This document shows, piece after piece, positions 19,520 to 28,205 of a stretch of DNA of 56,264 nucleotides. The position numbers were made by a program, and so were the translations under genes. The DNA is taken from contig JAKADK010000009.1 of assembly GCA_021820665.1 (NCBI GenBank), forward strand, positions 1-56,264. The letters are read 5' to 3'. Source of the DNA: Actinomycetes bacterium (GTDB lineage Bacteria; Actinomycetota; Acidimicrobiia; Acidimicrobiales; RAAP-2). A model generated the notes under the pieces. That model saw only the letters and a program-made list of their open reading frames with translations, did no database searches and was not told where the DNA came from. Every line of letters begins with the position of its first letter. The first letter of the stretch is position 1.

Positions 19520-20966
19520 ACCGCTGGCCCCGGCTGTCCGACCAACGCCGCTCGGCTCTCCCGAGCTCGCCTGCCGGTGGGCCGTCGGTCATCGGCCACA
19601 GCTCCTCGGCGATGCGGCGCCAGTCGGCGGTCGCCTCCAGCCGGGCGAGCAGCGCGTAGAGGCCCAGGTTGATCCGCTGGACGATCACGAACATCGGCGG
19701 GAGGTCGACGTCCCGGGCGACCGGGCTCGTCGTGTCGAGGACGCGACGAACGGTCTCGGCCGCGTAGTCGCGGCCTACCGTCCGCCGACCAGGGCGCATG
19801 ACCAGGTCGTGGAAGTGGGCGAAGAAGGCCACCACCTCGTCGGTGGTGAGCGCCGGGTCCCGCCGGAGCAGCCCGACGCCTTCCAGGGTGCGCCGGTAGG
19901 CGTCCCCGTCGCCCCGCAGGACCAGCGTCTCGATCATGTCGTGGAACACCCGAACCTCGGTGGGGGTGAACGTCTTGACCAGCCCGAAGTCGAGAAAGGT
20001 GACTTGCCCGTCCGGTCCGAACAGGTAGTTGCCCGGATGCGGGTCGCCGTTGAACATGCCGAGGCGGTGGATGGAGCGGAAGACGAACCGGAAGAGGGTC
20101 TCCCCGGCCAAGTCCCGCTGGGCGCGGTCCCACGACACGACCTCCTCGAAGCGTGCTCCGGTGACGAAGTCGGTGGTGAGGACCCGTGAGGTCGTGAGGT
20201 CGTGGTGGACGGCGGGGACGTGGATGAAGGGATGCCCCTGGTAGTGGTCGACGAACGCCTGCTGGTTCGTCGCCTCGTGCCGGTAGTCCAGCTCCTCGCC
20301 GATCCGGTCGCGCAGCTCGGTGACCAGCACGGCGGGATCGAGCGACGGGAAGACGACCGGCAGCATCCGGCCGAGCAGCGCCGTGTTGGCCAGATCGGCA
20401 CGGATGGCCTCGGCCACACCGGGGTACTGGACCTTCACCGCCACCACGCGGCCGTCCCGCCTCGTGGCTCGGTGGACCTGGCCGATCGAAGCCGCGGCCA
20501 CGGGCTCCGGGTCCCAGGACGCGAACAGCTTCGCCGGCGAGCGCCCGAGCTCCGACTCGACCACCCGTGCCGCCACCGCTGCCGGCATCGGCGGAGCGGC
20601 CGCCTGGAGCTGGGCCAGCGCCAGCCGGTACGGCTCGGGGAGGCCCTCGTCGAGGAAGCTGGCCAGCTGGCCGAGCTTCATGAGCGCGCCCTTCATCTGT
20701 CCCAACGAGGATGCCAGGTGGGCCGCTGCCCGCTGGTCCACGGCACGCGCCACCTCGTCCCGCCGCTCGGCCGGCGCCAACCGGGACCGGACCCGGCGCG
20801 CCACCCTGCTGACTGCGATCCGGGTACCCATCGCCGCCACCCCGGCACCGCGGCGCAACTGCCCGCGGCCCCGGAGCACGCTCTGCTCGGGGCCGCGGTC
20901 GGGGTCCGTGCCCGTGCCCGTGCCGGGTTCGGGTGTCCGGACCTCGTCGTCTCTCCCCGTGCTCAC
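19518..20966 (-). CDS. AarF/ABC1/UbiB-family atypical kinase
   Basis: A 482-residue member of the ABC1/ADCK/UbiB protein-kinase-like family. The family-specific KGALMKLGQLAS (KxGQ motif) is near residue 91, the Ala-rich nucleotide loop AAASIGQVHRA near 155, the lysine in VAVKVQYPG near 173, and the catalytic-type DPHPGNYLF and FLDFGLVK (DFG) near 310-330. Members act in quinone or lipid metabolism or in membrane homeostasis; the substrate here is unknown. The first 35 residues are polar, with a GTGTGTDPD stretch. Start GTG 20966 has an upstream GAGGA. It is divergent from the RNA methyltransferase gene. Confidence 0.9.
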   Translation of the reverse strand: MSTGRDDEVRTPEPGTGTGTDPDRGPEQSVLRGRGQLRRGAGVAAMGTRIAVSRVARRVRSRLAPAERRDEVARAVDQRAAAHLASSLGQMKGALMKLGQLASFLDEGLPEPYRLALAQLQAAAPPMPAAVAARVVESELGRSPAKLFASWDPEPVAAASIGQVHRATRRDGRVVAVKVQYPGVAEAIRADLANTALLGRMLPVVFPSLDPAVLVTELRDRIGEELDYRHEATNQQAFVDHYQGHPFIHVPAVHHDLTTSRVLTTDFVTGARFEEVVSWDRAQRDLAGETLFRFVFRSIHRLGMFNGDPHPGNYLFGPDGQVTFLDFGLVKTFTPTEVRVFHDMIETLVLRGDGDAYRRTLEGVGLLRRDPALTTDEVVAFFAHFHDLVMRPGRRTVGRDYAAETVRRVLDTTSPVARDVDLPPMFVIVQRINLGLYALLARLEATADWRRIAEELWPMTDGPPAGELGRAERRWSDSRGQR

Positions 20967-21039
20967 GGTGCGTTCCTCGATCGTTCGTCGATTCCCCGGG
21001 TGGGCTCCGCCCCCGTCGCCGGAGAGGCGGCAGCGAGCC

Positions 21040-21045
21040 TACGCT
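21040..21045 (+). promoter_or_regulatory. -10 box of the RNA methyltransferase gene
   Basis: TACGCT ends 7 nt before ATG 21053, consistent with a leaderless transcript. Confidence 0.5.
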
Positions 21046-21052
21046 GACTCGT

Positions 21053-22369
21053 ATGGCTGCCGCCCTCGCCGGTTCGGGCATCCCCACCCACCCGGTGGAC
21101 GTCGGTGCCCTCGTCGAGCTCGACGTGGGCGCACCAGCCGGCGGGGGTGGGTCCGTGGCCCGGGCTCCAGACGGCCGTGTGGTCTTCGTGCGCCACGCCG
21201 TTCCCGGGGAGCGGGTCGTCGCTCGGATCACGGCGGCTACCGCCCGGTACCTCCGGGCTGACGCCGTCGACATCCTGGCCGCGTCACCCGACCGCGTCCA
21301 GGCCCCTTGCCGGTTCGCCGGACCCGGCCGATGCGGCGGATGCGACTGGCAGCACATCGACATCGACGCGCAACGACGCATGAAGGAGCAACTGGCCGGT
21401 AGCCACCTTGCCCACCTGGCCGGGATCCACCAGCGGGTCGTCGTCGAGCGGGTGGCCGGCGACGTCGGAGGGCTCGAGTGGCGCACCCGGGTGCGCTTCG
21501 CCGCCGACGGCAGCGGTCGGCTGGGGTTCCACCGGCATCGCTCCCATGCGGTCGAGGTCGTCGACCAGTGCCCGGTGGCGGTGCCCGAGGTGTCGGCCAC
21601 CGGGGTGGTCGGAGCTCGGTGGCCCGGGGCGACGTCCGTCGAGGTGCATGCCGGGAGCGTGTCGCCGAACCGCGGCGAGACCAGGTCGTCGGCCACCGTC
21701 GTGGCCCGGCGGAGGGGTCACGGCGGGCCGGTTCGACCGGTGGCCGAGACCGGTCTGGCGCTCGCCCCGCCGCTGCCGCCGCCGCCGGGATCGGTCTTCC
21801 GCGAGGTGGCTGGGAGGTGGTACCGGGTGGGCGCCGGGGTGTTCTGGCAGGCCCATCGGGGTGCCCCGGCCGCGTTGGTCGGGGCCGTGCTCCGGGGACT
21901 CGGTCCCCGACCCGGAGAGCGCGCCGTCGACCTCTACGCCGGGGTGGGGCTGTTCAGCGGAGCGCTGGCGACCGCGGTGGGCCCGACGGGCTCGGTTCTG
22001 GCCGTCGAAGGGGGAAAGGCGGCGTGCGCCGACGCGCGCTGGAACCTCCGTGACCTTCCCCAGACCTCGGTTGCCCGGGCGACGATCGATGCCGGGTGGG
22101 TCGGCCGTTCGATGGGTCCCGTCGATCTCGTCGTGCTCGACCCGCCCCGCCGGGGCGCGGGCCCGGAGTTGGTCCGAGCCCTCTGTCGGGCCCGTCCCCG
22201 TGCCGTCGCCTACGTCTCGTGCGATCCCGCCCCGTTCGCCCGTGACCTGCGCGCGTTCCTGGACGCCGGCATGGCGATCGCTTCGCTCCGAGCCTTCGAC
22301 ATCTTCCCGATGACCGAGCACGTCGAGCTGGTGGCGATCCTCGAAGCACCGGGTCGGGGCACGGCGTGA
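21053..22369 (+). CDS. TrmA/RlmD-family RNA uracil-5 methyltransferase
   Basis: A 438-residue S-adenosylmethionine-dependent methyltransferase that puts a 5-methyl group on uridine in rRNA or tRNA. The order is an N-terminal TRAM-like RNA-binding domain (about 15-75), an iron-sulfur cluster set with CRFAGPGRCGGCDW and a later Cys in DQCPVA, and a C-terminal Rossmann domain with DLYAGVGLFSGALA (SAM loop), LDPPRRGAG and the catalytic Cys in YVSCDPAPFARDL. The final Glu in FPMTEHVE is the conserved base. ATG 21053 sits 7 nt after a -10 box; the upstream open frame is Arg/Pro-rich and overlaps the promoter. rRNA versus tRNA specificity is not decided. Confidence 0.92.
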   Translation: MAAALAGSGIPTHPVDVGALVELDVGAPAGGGGSVARAPDGRVVFVRHAVPGERVVARITAATARYLRADAVDILAASPDRVQAPCRFAGPGRCGGCDWQHIDIDAQRRMKEQLAGSHLAHLAGIHQRVVVERVAGDVGGLEWRTRVRFAADGSGRLGFHRHRSHAVEVVDQCPVAVPEVSATGVVGARWPGATSVEVHAGSVSPNRGETRSSATVVARRRGHGGPVRPVAETGLALAPPLPPPPGSVFREVAGRWYRVGAGVFWQAHRGAPAALVGAVLRGLGPRPGERAVDLYAGVGLFSGALATAVGPTGSVLAVEGGKAACADARWNLRDLPQTSVARATIDAGWVGRSMGPVDLVVLDPPRRGAGPELVRALCRARPRAVAYVSCDPAPFARDLRAFLDAGMAIASLRAFDIFPMTEHVELVAILEAPGRGTA

Positions 22370-22427
22370 GTGGCGCTCCTCCTGGGCGGCGGGCCTTGGG
22401 GGAGCGGTCGACCGGGCGTCGGCCTGC

Positions 22428-22958
22428 TCAGTGCCCCCGTGCCGCCCCTGCGGGAGCGGGCGGCACGGACCCTGCCCCCGGCGCGGGCTGGATCGGGCCG
22501 GCGTCCCCATAGCCCTGGCGTACACCCTTCCCGGCCCGCCGGGTCAGCTCCTCGGGAGCGTAGAGCATCCAGTAGGCGTTCCTGGCGTGCTTCCGGGCCC
22601 GGTCGACGCACACCGCCGCCAGGGCCTCCGGGTCTTCCTCCTCGTTCTCATGGACGAAGACCTCGAGGACGTGGGTGGAGGTGAGGAGCTGGGCCAGCAT
22701 GATCCCCTGGGACGCCTCGTGGGCGCACACCTGGTCGATGGGAGCCTTTCCCGGCATGCCCAGGGCTACCACGATGCGGCAACCCTCGGCCTCGATCAGC
22801 CGTTTGCACGCCACACCCAGATCCTTGAACCCGGGGACCGTCCGGTAGACGACCTCGAAGGCGGTCCCGTGCCCCGGGCAGCTGGCCAGCTCGTCGAGTG
22901 CCTCCGCTCCCATGTCGTAGCGGGCGAACATCGTGTCGACCACGCCGATCCGGTCCAT
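22428..22958 (-). CDS. Archaeal-type riboflavin synthase
   Basis: A 176-residue protein that begins MDRIGVVDTMFARYDMG and contains FKDLGVACKRLIE and VVALGMPGKAPIDQVCAHEASQGIMLAQ. These match archaeal riboflavin synthase, a lumazine-synthase-fold enzyme unrelated to bacterial RibE, which converts two 6,7-dimethyl-8-ribityllumazine molecules to riboflavin. The archaeal enzyme is about 155 residues; this one has a Pro/Ala-rich tail. ATG 22958 is preferred over ATG 22970, because a minus-strand TATGCT -10 box (22971-22966) overlaps the latter and ends 7 nt before the former. No other rib gene is nearby. Confidence 0.8.
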   Translation of the reverse strand: MDRIGVVDTMFARYDMGAEALDELASCPGHGTAFEVVYRTVPGFKDLGVACKRLIEAEGCRIVVALGMPGKAPIDQVCAHEASQGIMLAQLLTSTHVLEVFVHENEEEDPEALAAVCVDRARKHARNAYWMLYAPEELTRRAGKGVRQGYGDAGPIQPAPGAGSVPPAPAGAARGH

Positions 22959-22965
22959 GCCCGGC

Positions 22966-22971
22966 AGCATA
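22966..22971 (-). promoter_or_regulatory. -10 box of the riboflavin synthase gene
   Basis: TATGCT on the minus strand ends 7 nt before ATG 22958, giving a leaderless start. Confidence 0.5.
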
Positions 22972-23017
22972 CCGGCCTCCCTGTGGCCCCGGCGGCATCC
23001 CCGACCTGGTGGAGAGG

Positions 23018-23048
23018 GTGACGCATCCAGGCGGTCAGGCCGTATAGT
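23018..23048 (+). promoter_or_regulatory. Promoter of the NfeD-SPFH pair
   Basis: GTGACG (23018-23023) and TATAGT (23043-23048) are separated by 19 bp. The -10 box lies about 65 nt upstream of the NfeD-like start, so this pair has a leadered transcript. Confidence 0.45.
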
Positions 23049-23114
23049 GCTGGTGCGGAGCACAGGGAGCGAGCTCGGAGCAGGTGACCGAACCATGACG
23101 ATGGTGGGGACGGC

Positions 23115-23327
23115 GTGCTGAACGGGGTTCCCGGCATGATCGGGCAGACGGCGCTGGTGGTGAGGGCCGTGGGCGACTCTGTCAACCCCGGTCGCATCCG
23201 TATCCGGGGCGAGGATTGGGGGGCCATGGCGCTGTTCCCGGGCACGGTCATCGAACCGGGGACCACCGTGGTGGTGGCCGACGTCGAGCGGGGGTTGCTC
23301 GTCGTCTACCCTACGGGGAGCGAGTAG
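23115..23327 (+). CDS. Stand-alone NfeD C-terminal (OB-fold) domain protein
   Basis: A 70-residue protein with the pattern MIGQTALVVRAV...GRIRIRGEDWGAMAL...GTTVVVADVERGLLVVYP, which is the OB-fold domain of NfeD, a partner of stomatin/SPFH proteins in membrane quality control. Ordinary NfeD proteins also have membrane helices and sometimes a ClpP-like protease domain; here only the soluble domain is present. GTG 23115 is used; ATG 23136 would begin right at the conserved domain. The SPFH gene follows 34 bp later, so the two are almost certainly one functional unit. Confidence 0.75.
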   Translation: MLNGVPGMIGQTALVVRAVGDSVNPGRIRIRGEDWGAMALFPGTVIEPGTTVVVADVERGLLVVYPTGSE

Positions 23328-23361
23328 CTGCCTCAGCCACAGCGACGATGGATCGGATGGT

Positions 23362-24393
23362 GTGCCCGTGAACGCGACGATCTCCGGCTTGGTGGTGGCG
23401 GTGGGCGTGATCGGCGCCATCGTGGCGGTGGGCGTGATCGGGCTCTTGCTGAGCCGGGCGCTGAGGGTGGTCCAGCAGGGCAGCGTGGGCGTGGTCAAGC
23501 GCTTCGGCGAGTACAAGTCCATCCGCCAGCCCGGGATCTCGGTCCTCCTCCCCTTCGTCGACCGCATGGTGAAGGTCGACATGCGGGAGTTCCCGAAGAC
23601 CGGCGACCGCCAGGCCGTGATCACGAAGGACAACGTGTCGCTGTGGGTGTCGGCCACCATCTTCTGCCAGGTGCTGGACGTGAAGACGGCCCTCTTCGAG
23701 ATCGAGGACTACGAGCTGGCGATCGACCAACTGGCCCGGACAGCGCTGCGCGCCGTCTTCGGGGAGCTCACGCTCGACCAGTCGCTCTCGGAGCGCGAGA
23801 CGATCAACACCAAGATGCAGGACCACATGACCGATGCCACCGCGAAGTGGGGTGTTCGGCTGAACCGCATCGAGATCCTGGACATCACCCCGCCTGAGAA
23901 CATCCTCCAGGCGATGTCCGAGCAGAAGGAGGCCGAGCAGCACAAGCGGGCGGCCATCTTGAAGTCGGAGGGTGAGCAGCAGGCGGCCATCAACAGCGCC
24001 CAGGGCCGCAAGCAGGCCGCCGTCCTGGAGGCGGAGGGTCAAAAGCAGGCCTCGATCCTGGCGGCCGAGGCGCAGCAACAGGTGCTGACCCTCCAGGCCG
24101 AGGGTGAGAAGATCGCGGCGAAGCTCCGGGGCGAGGGTGAGGCCGCTGCCCTCGGCGCGTTGGACGGGGCGACGATCAATCCCAACACCCTGGCCGTGGT
24201 CCAGCTCCGGGCCCTCCGCGACGTCGCCTCGTCGAGGAACGCGAAGGTGATCGTTCCCTACGAGGCGGCCGGCCTGGTCGGCGCGGCCCAGGTGCTGGTG
24301 GAGGGCCTGCAGCTCGCCGGTGGGACCGACGGCTCGGGCGCGGTCTCTACTTCGCCTCCACCTGGTCGAGATACGCCTCGTTCCAATGGGTGA
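23362..24393 (+). CDS. SPFH/Band 7 (stomatin-like) membrane protein
   Basis: A 343-residue membrane-microdomain scaffold protein: an N-terminal membrane helix (about 9-33), the SPFH domain from VVQQGSVGVVKRFGEY through ILDITPPENI (about 37-180), then a long Gln/Glu/Ala-rich coiled coil (about 180-265) with repeated EGQ/EGE heptads that drive oligomerisation. The family forms large rings that regulate membrane proteases such as FtsH. GTG 23362 or GTG 23368 may be the start. The last 47 bp overlap the convergent ABC-F gene, so the C-terminal PPPGRDTPRSNG tail is antisense to it. Confidence 0.92.
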   Translation: MPVNATISGLVVAVGVIGAIVAVGVIGLLLSRALRVVQQGSVGVVKRFGEYKSIRQPGISVLLPFVDRMVKVDMREFPKTGDRQAVITKDNVSLWVSATIFCQVLDVKTALFEIEDYELAIDQLARTALRAVFGELTLDQSLSERETINTKMQDHMTDATAKWGVRLNRIEILDITPPENILQAMSEQKEAEQHKRAAILKSEGEQQAAINSAQGRKQAAVLEAEGQKQASILAAEAQQQVLTLQAEGEKIAAKLRGEGEAAALGALDGATINPNTLAVVQLRALRDVASSRNAKVIVPYEAAGLVGAAQVLVEGLQLAGGTDGSGAVSTSPPPGRDTPRSNG

Positions 24394-25945
24394 ACACCTC
24401 GTCGGGGAGGCGGAGGCAGTGAGTCGGCTCCAACGCTGACACGAACGACCGGTCGTGGCTGACCACGACGATCGTGCCGTCCCACCGGCTGAGCATCGCC
24501 CCCACCGCGTGGATCGACGCCGGGTCGAGGTTGTTCGTGGGCTCGTCGAGGAGGAGCACGTTGGCTCGCCCGGCCGCCAGCATGGCCAGGCCCAGCTTCG
24601 CTCGCTCACCCCCTGAGAGCGTGGCGGGCATCTGGTGTGCGACCTTCCCGGCCAGCCCGAACGACCCGAGCAGGGCCCGGCGCTCGGTCTCCGTGGTGAG
24701 CACGGTGTCGTCGATGTTGTCGAGGACGGTGACGTCCGGGTCCACCTGCTCGTGCTCTTGGGCGAAGTACCCGAGGGTCACGTGCTTGCCCAGGGTCACC
24801 GATCCGGTCGAGGGCTCCTGCACGCCAGCCAGGCAGCGCAGGAGGCTGGACTTGCCCGCCCCGTTCTTCCCGATGACGACGATGCGATCGCCCCGGGTCA
24901 CCTGGAGGTCCACCGCCCCGAGGGCGGTGAGCGACCCGTAGCGGACCCCCAATCGCTCGACCTGGATGGGGATCCCCGACGAGCGTTCCGGTCTCGGGAG
25001 GCGGAACACCGCCGTCCGCTCCCGCTGGCGCACGGTGGTCCGCGACGACTCCAGCCGGTCGACCCGCTTGTCGATCGACTTGGCGATGCGGGCCCGGCGG
25101 TTCGTGCTTCCCCGCATGGAGTCGGCCAGCGTCGAGAGCCGCTTGATCTCCCGCCCCTCCAGCTCGGCCGCCCGTTCACGCTGGGCGGTGTCGGCCTCGA
25201 ACTGGGCCAGGTAGCTCGAGTACGTCCCCTTGAACTCGTGGAGGGTGCTGTCGGCGAGATGGAGCACCTTGTTGATGGACCGGTCGAGCAGCTTCAGGTC
25301 GTGGGAGACCACGAGGATGGCACCGGGGAACGACTCGAGCTCCTCCATCAGCCAGCGTTTCGCCGGGAGGTCGAGGTGGTTGGTCGGCTCGTCCAGGATC
25401 ATGGTGTCGGGGCCCTGGAACAGGATCCTGATCAGGTCGACCCGTCGGCGCTGGCCACCGGAGAGACCGTCGATGTCGTCCAGCAGGGCCTCCTGGCGGA
25501 GCCCGAGCCCGTCGGCCAGCCGGGCCATGGTCGACTCGGCCTCGTACCCGCCGTTCTCGCGGAACTGCTCCTCGAGATCGGAGAAGAGCTCGATGTTCTC
25601 GCTGCTCGGGTCCTTGGCCATCTGGGAACGGGCCTTGCCGAGGGCGTCGTCGAGCACGTCGAGCCCGCGGGCGGACAGGATGTGGGAGAAGCCGTTGGGC
25701 TCCAGACCGAGTCCCTGGGGCACGGGTACCTGGGGAAGGTAGCCGTACGTGCCCCGGATCCGGGCGTTGCCACTGGAGCGGACGTTGCCGGCCGGCTCAC
25801 CGATGACCACCGAGATGAACGTCGACTTGCCCGACCCGTTCCGGCCCACCAGTCCCACCTTCTCCCCGGCGCCCACGACGAAGGAGGCATCCCGGAGCAG
25901 GGTCCGGTCGCCGATCTCGATGGTGAGGGAGGAGCCGACGATCAT
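24347..25945 (-). CDS. ABC-F family ATPase (Ettr/Uup-like)
   Basis: A 532-residue soluble protein with two ABC ATPase domains. Domain 1 has GRNGSGKS (Walker A, about 34-41) and LSGGQRRRVDL; domain 2 has GKNGAGKSS and LSGGERAKLGL with LLLDEPTNNLD. A charged linker of about 80 residues joins them (with SMRGSTNRRARIAKSIDKRV). ABC-F proteins act on the ribosome exit site as translation or resistance factors; there are no membrane domains. The start ATG 25945 begins the family core (MIVGSSLTIEIGDRTLL); no good ribosome binding site or -10 box was found there, so the frame upstream to 26224 remains an alternative. Confidence 0.9.
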   Translation of the reverse strand: MIVGSSLTIEIGDRTLLRDASFVVGAGEKVGLVGRNGSGKSTFISVVIGEPAGNVRSSGNARIRGTYGYLPQVPVPQGLGLEPNGFSHILSARGLDVLDDALGKARSQMAKDPSSENIELFSDLEEQFRENGGYEAESTMARLADGLGLRQEALLDDIDGLSGGQRRRVDLIRILFQGPDTMILDEPTNHLDLPAKRWLMEELESFPGAILVVSHDLKLLDRSINKVLHLADSTLHEFKGTYSSYLAQFEADTAQRERAAELEGREIKRLSTLADSMRGSTNRRARIAKSIDKRVDRLESSRTTVRQRERTAVFRLPRPERSSGIPIQVERLGVRYGSLTALGAVDLQVTRGDRIVVIGKNGAGKSSLLRCLAGVQEPSTGSVTLGKHVTLGYFAQEHEQVDPDVTVLDNIDDTVLTTETERRALLGSFGLAGKVAHQMPATLSGGERAKLGLAMLAAGRANVLLLDEPTNNLDPASIHAVGAMLSRWDGTIVVVSHDRSFVSALEPTHCLRLPDEVFTHWNEAYLDQVEAK

Positions 25946-26096
25946 GGGAGGTCCAGGGGTGAGAGAGGGATGGCCGCACGTCGCGCCCACGGTGCCCGAC
26001 AACCGGAGGTGGCGCCTGGCCCCGGCCGACGCCGGCGCGACCCGCTCCATTCTCTCACATCGCCAGGGCACGGCGACGCGCCCCGCGGTCAGGGCC

Positions 26097-27314
26097 TCAT
26101 CCGCCGGAGACCATCTCGTCCCCGCCGTCTGGTGGGCGGGGGTCGTCGGGGTCCTCGAGCCAGCCTCGGGGGAGCTGGACGGGCCGGGGCCCCCCGGTGT
26201 GGCCGCGGGGCGTCCGGAGTGCACCGGGTGGGAGGCGGAGCGAAGGATCCAGCGGGGCCAGGAGCTCCCCGAGGCCCGGCAGATCGTCGACCAGTGCGAG
26301 CGCCCGGCGGGCTGCTCCCCCCACGGGGTAGCCGGTCAGGTACCACGACGTGTGCTTGCGGAACTGGCGCATGCCGAGCGGCTCGCCGAAGAGGTCGGCG
26401 AGCATCCGGGCGTGCGTCTCCATCACTGCCGTCACGTCCCCGAGGCGGGGAGGAGCAGCCACGGGCCGTCCCATCCAGGCGTCGGCCAGGTCGCGGAAGA
26501 GCCAGGGTCGACCGAGGCATCCGCGCCCGACGACCACCCCGTCGCACCCGGTGGCGCGGGTCATGGCCAGCGCGTCGTCCGCCTCCCAGACGTCGCCGTT
26601 GCCGAGCACGGGGATGTCCGCCGCCCGGCCGACCGCCTCTTTCAGCTCCCCGATGGCCGACCAGTCGGCGTGGCCGCTGTAGTGCTGCTCGGCCGTGCGG
26701 GCGTGGAGGGCGACCGCCGCCGCCCCGGCGTCGGCGGCAGCCCGGCCGGCTTGCAGGAACGACCGGTGCCTATCGTCGACGCCCAGGCGCATCTTCACGG
26801 TCACGGGCACGGCGCCGGCGGCGCGCACCGCCGCCGCCACGATGCGGCCGAGGAGCACCGGATGGGCGACCAGCGCCGCCCCCCCGCCCTTGCGCATCAC
26901 CTTGGCCGCCGGGCAGCCGAAGTTCATGTCGATGTGGTCGGCACCGACCTCTTCGACCAGCTTCCGGGTGGCGGCCCCGATGGTGTCGGGGTCCACCCCG
27001 TAGAGCTGGACGCTGCGGATCGGCTCGTCGTCAGCGAACGAGGCCATGCGCAGCGTCTTCGCGTTGCCCTCGACGAGGGCCCGGGCGGTGATCATCTCGC
27101 TCACGTAGAGGCCGGCGCCGAACGACCGGCACAGGCGGCGGAAGGCGGTGTTGGTGACGCCGGCCATGGGGGCGAGGACGACCGGCGGCTCGACGGCGAG
27201 GGGGCCGATACGAAGGGTGGTCGGGAGGGCGGCCGGCCGGCCGGGCGCGGCCGGCGCGGCCATGCCTGCGGGTGCCGGCGCCTCGCCGGCCGCGACGACG
27301 CTGGTCTCAGTCAC
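26097..27314 (-). CDS. dusB: tRNA-dihydrouridine synthase (DusB-like)
   Basis: A 405-residue FMN enzyme that reduces specific uridines in tRNA D-loops. Seen: PPVVLAPMAGVTNTAFRRLCR (FMN-binding start of the TIM barrel), DMNFGCPAAKVMRKGGG with the catalytic Cys134, TVKMRLGVDD, HARTAEQHYSG and VLGNGDVW, then a C-terminal helical domain with FRKHTSWYLTGYPVGG. The N-terminal 30 residues are Ala/Pro-rich and not conserved. GTG 27314 is chosen because it overlaps the maf stop by 8 bp; an internal ATG ten codons into the low-complexity region is also possible. It is the second gene of a maf-dusB unit. Confidence 0.92.
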   Translation of the reverse strand: MTETSVVAAGEAPAPAGMAAPAAPGRPAALPTTLRIGPLAVEPPVVLAPMAGVTNTAFRRLCRSFGAGLYVSEMITARALVEGNAKTLRMASFADDEPIRSVQLYGVDPDTIGAATRKLVEEVGADHIDMNFGCPAAKVMRKGGGAALVAHPVLLGRIVAAAVRAAGAVPVTVKMRLGVDDRHRSFLQAGRAAADAGAAAVALHARTAEQHYSGHADWSAIGELKEAVGRAADIPVLGNGDVWEADDALAMTRATGCDGVVVGRGCLGRPWLFRDLADAWMGRPVAAPPRLGDVTAVMETHARMLADLFGEPLGMRQFRKHTSWYLTGYPVGGAARRALALVDDLPGLGELLAPLDPSLRLPPGALRTPRGHTGGPRPVQLPRGWLEDPDDPRPPDGGDEMVSGG

Positions 27315-27930
27315 GGGGCGCGTCCCAGAGATCGACGACGGAGAGGCCGAGGCGACGGAGGAGCTCACGCAGGAGGGGCAGGCTCAGGCCGATGACGTTG
27401 CTCGGGTTGCCCTCGACCCGGTCGACGAAGGGCGCGGAGCGGCCGTCGAGGGTGAAGGCTCCGGCGACGGCGGTCGCCTCCCCGGTGGCGACGTAGGCCT
27501 GGAGCTCGGCGTCCGTGGTGTCGGCGAAGCGGACGAGGGTGCCCTCCACGGCGGAGACCTGTCGGCCGGTGGGCTCGTCGACGAGGCAGTGCCCGGTGTG
27601 GAGCGTTCCTGTCCGCCCGCGCATGGCGCGCAGCCACGCCAGGGCTTCGGCGTTCGAGGCCGGCTTCCCGAACCGCCGGCCGTCCAGCTCCAGGAGCGAG
27701 TCGCAGGCCACTACCACGGCGGAGCCGCCGGGCCGGGCGACAGCTACCGCCTTGCGTTCGGCCAGTGCCAAGGTCAGGGTGGGGGTATCGGGCCGGTCGA
27801 CGACCTCCTCGTCGACGCCGCTCACCATCACCGTGGGGTCGAAGCCGGCGTCGCGGAGCAGCCGGAGGCGCGCCGGCGACGCCGATGCCAGGACAAGATG
27901 ACGATGGGCCGTCCCGTCGGCGGCGGCCAT
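27307..27930 (-). CDS. maf: Maf-like nucleoside triphosphate pyrophosphatase
   Basis: A 207-residue house-cleaning pyrophosphatase that hydrolyses dTTP, UTP or modified nucleotides. The start of the domain is LVLASASPARLRLLRDAGF (substrate-binding SxSPRR-type motif; here SPAR), followed by VSGVDEEV, ACDSLLELDGRRFGKP (catalytic Asp region) and GEATAVAGAFTLDGR, with NVIGLSLPLL near the end. ATG 27930 is used. It is divergent from purK, with a 275-bp gap holding no recognised gene, and overlaps dusB by 8 bp. Confidence 0.9.
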   Translation of the reverse strand: MAAADGTAHRHLVLASASPARLRLLRDAGFDPTVMVSGVDEEVVDRPDTPTLTLALAERKAVAVARPGGSAVVVACDSLLELDGRRFGKPASNAEALAWLRAMRGRTGTLHTGHCLVDEPTGRQVSAVEGTLVRFADTTDAELQAYVATGEATAVAGAFTLDGRSAPFVDRVEGNPSNVIGLSLPLLRELLRRLGLSVVDLWDAPRD

Positions 27931-28205
27931 CAGCGGAGCCCGGACGGCATCGGCGGGTAGGGGACCACGGGGACAGCGTAGGGGCGGTGGCACCGTCGCC
28001 GGCGCGCCAGCTGGCGGCTCGGCCGTCCCCTGCCCCGCCGGACGAGGGTATGGTCGGGGACCCCACCGCGGGGCCGCGCGCCGACGGTCGGTGGACGCGC
28101 CTGGCGGTACGCGACGACGAAGACGACCAGTGGAACATCTGCCGCCCCGGGGTGCCTGGGTCGGCCGGATCCGGACGGGAACCGACACCAGGGAGGTGAT
28201 GAGTC

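Noticed and set aside
18937..21696. Very long minus-strand open frame (about 900 codons) across three genes
   Set aside because: It is a shadow of the nucleotidyltransferase, AarF-like and methyltransferase genes in another frame, Arg/Pro/Gly-rich, with no domains. Long spurious frames are normal at this G+C content.
28050..28199. A 49-residue frame upstream of purK, beginning MVGDPTAGP and ending 6 bp before purK
   Set aside because: The only start overlaps a possible -10 box (TATGGT, 28049-28054), so it could not be translated from that promoter. No homology is recognised, and the region is more simply a purK leader.
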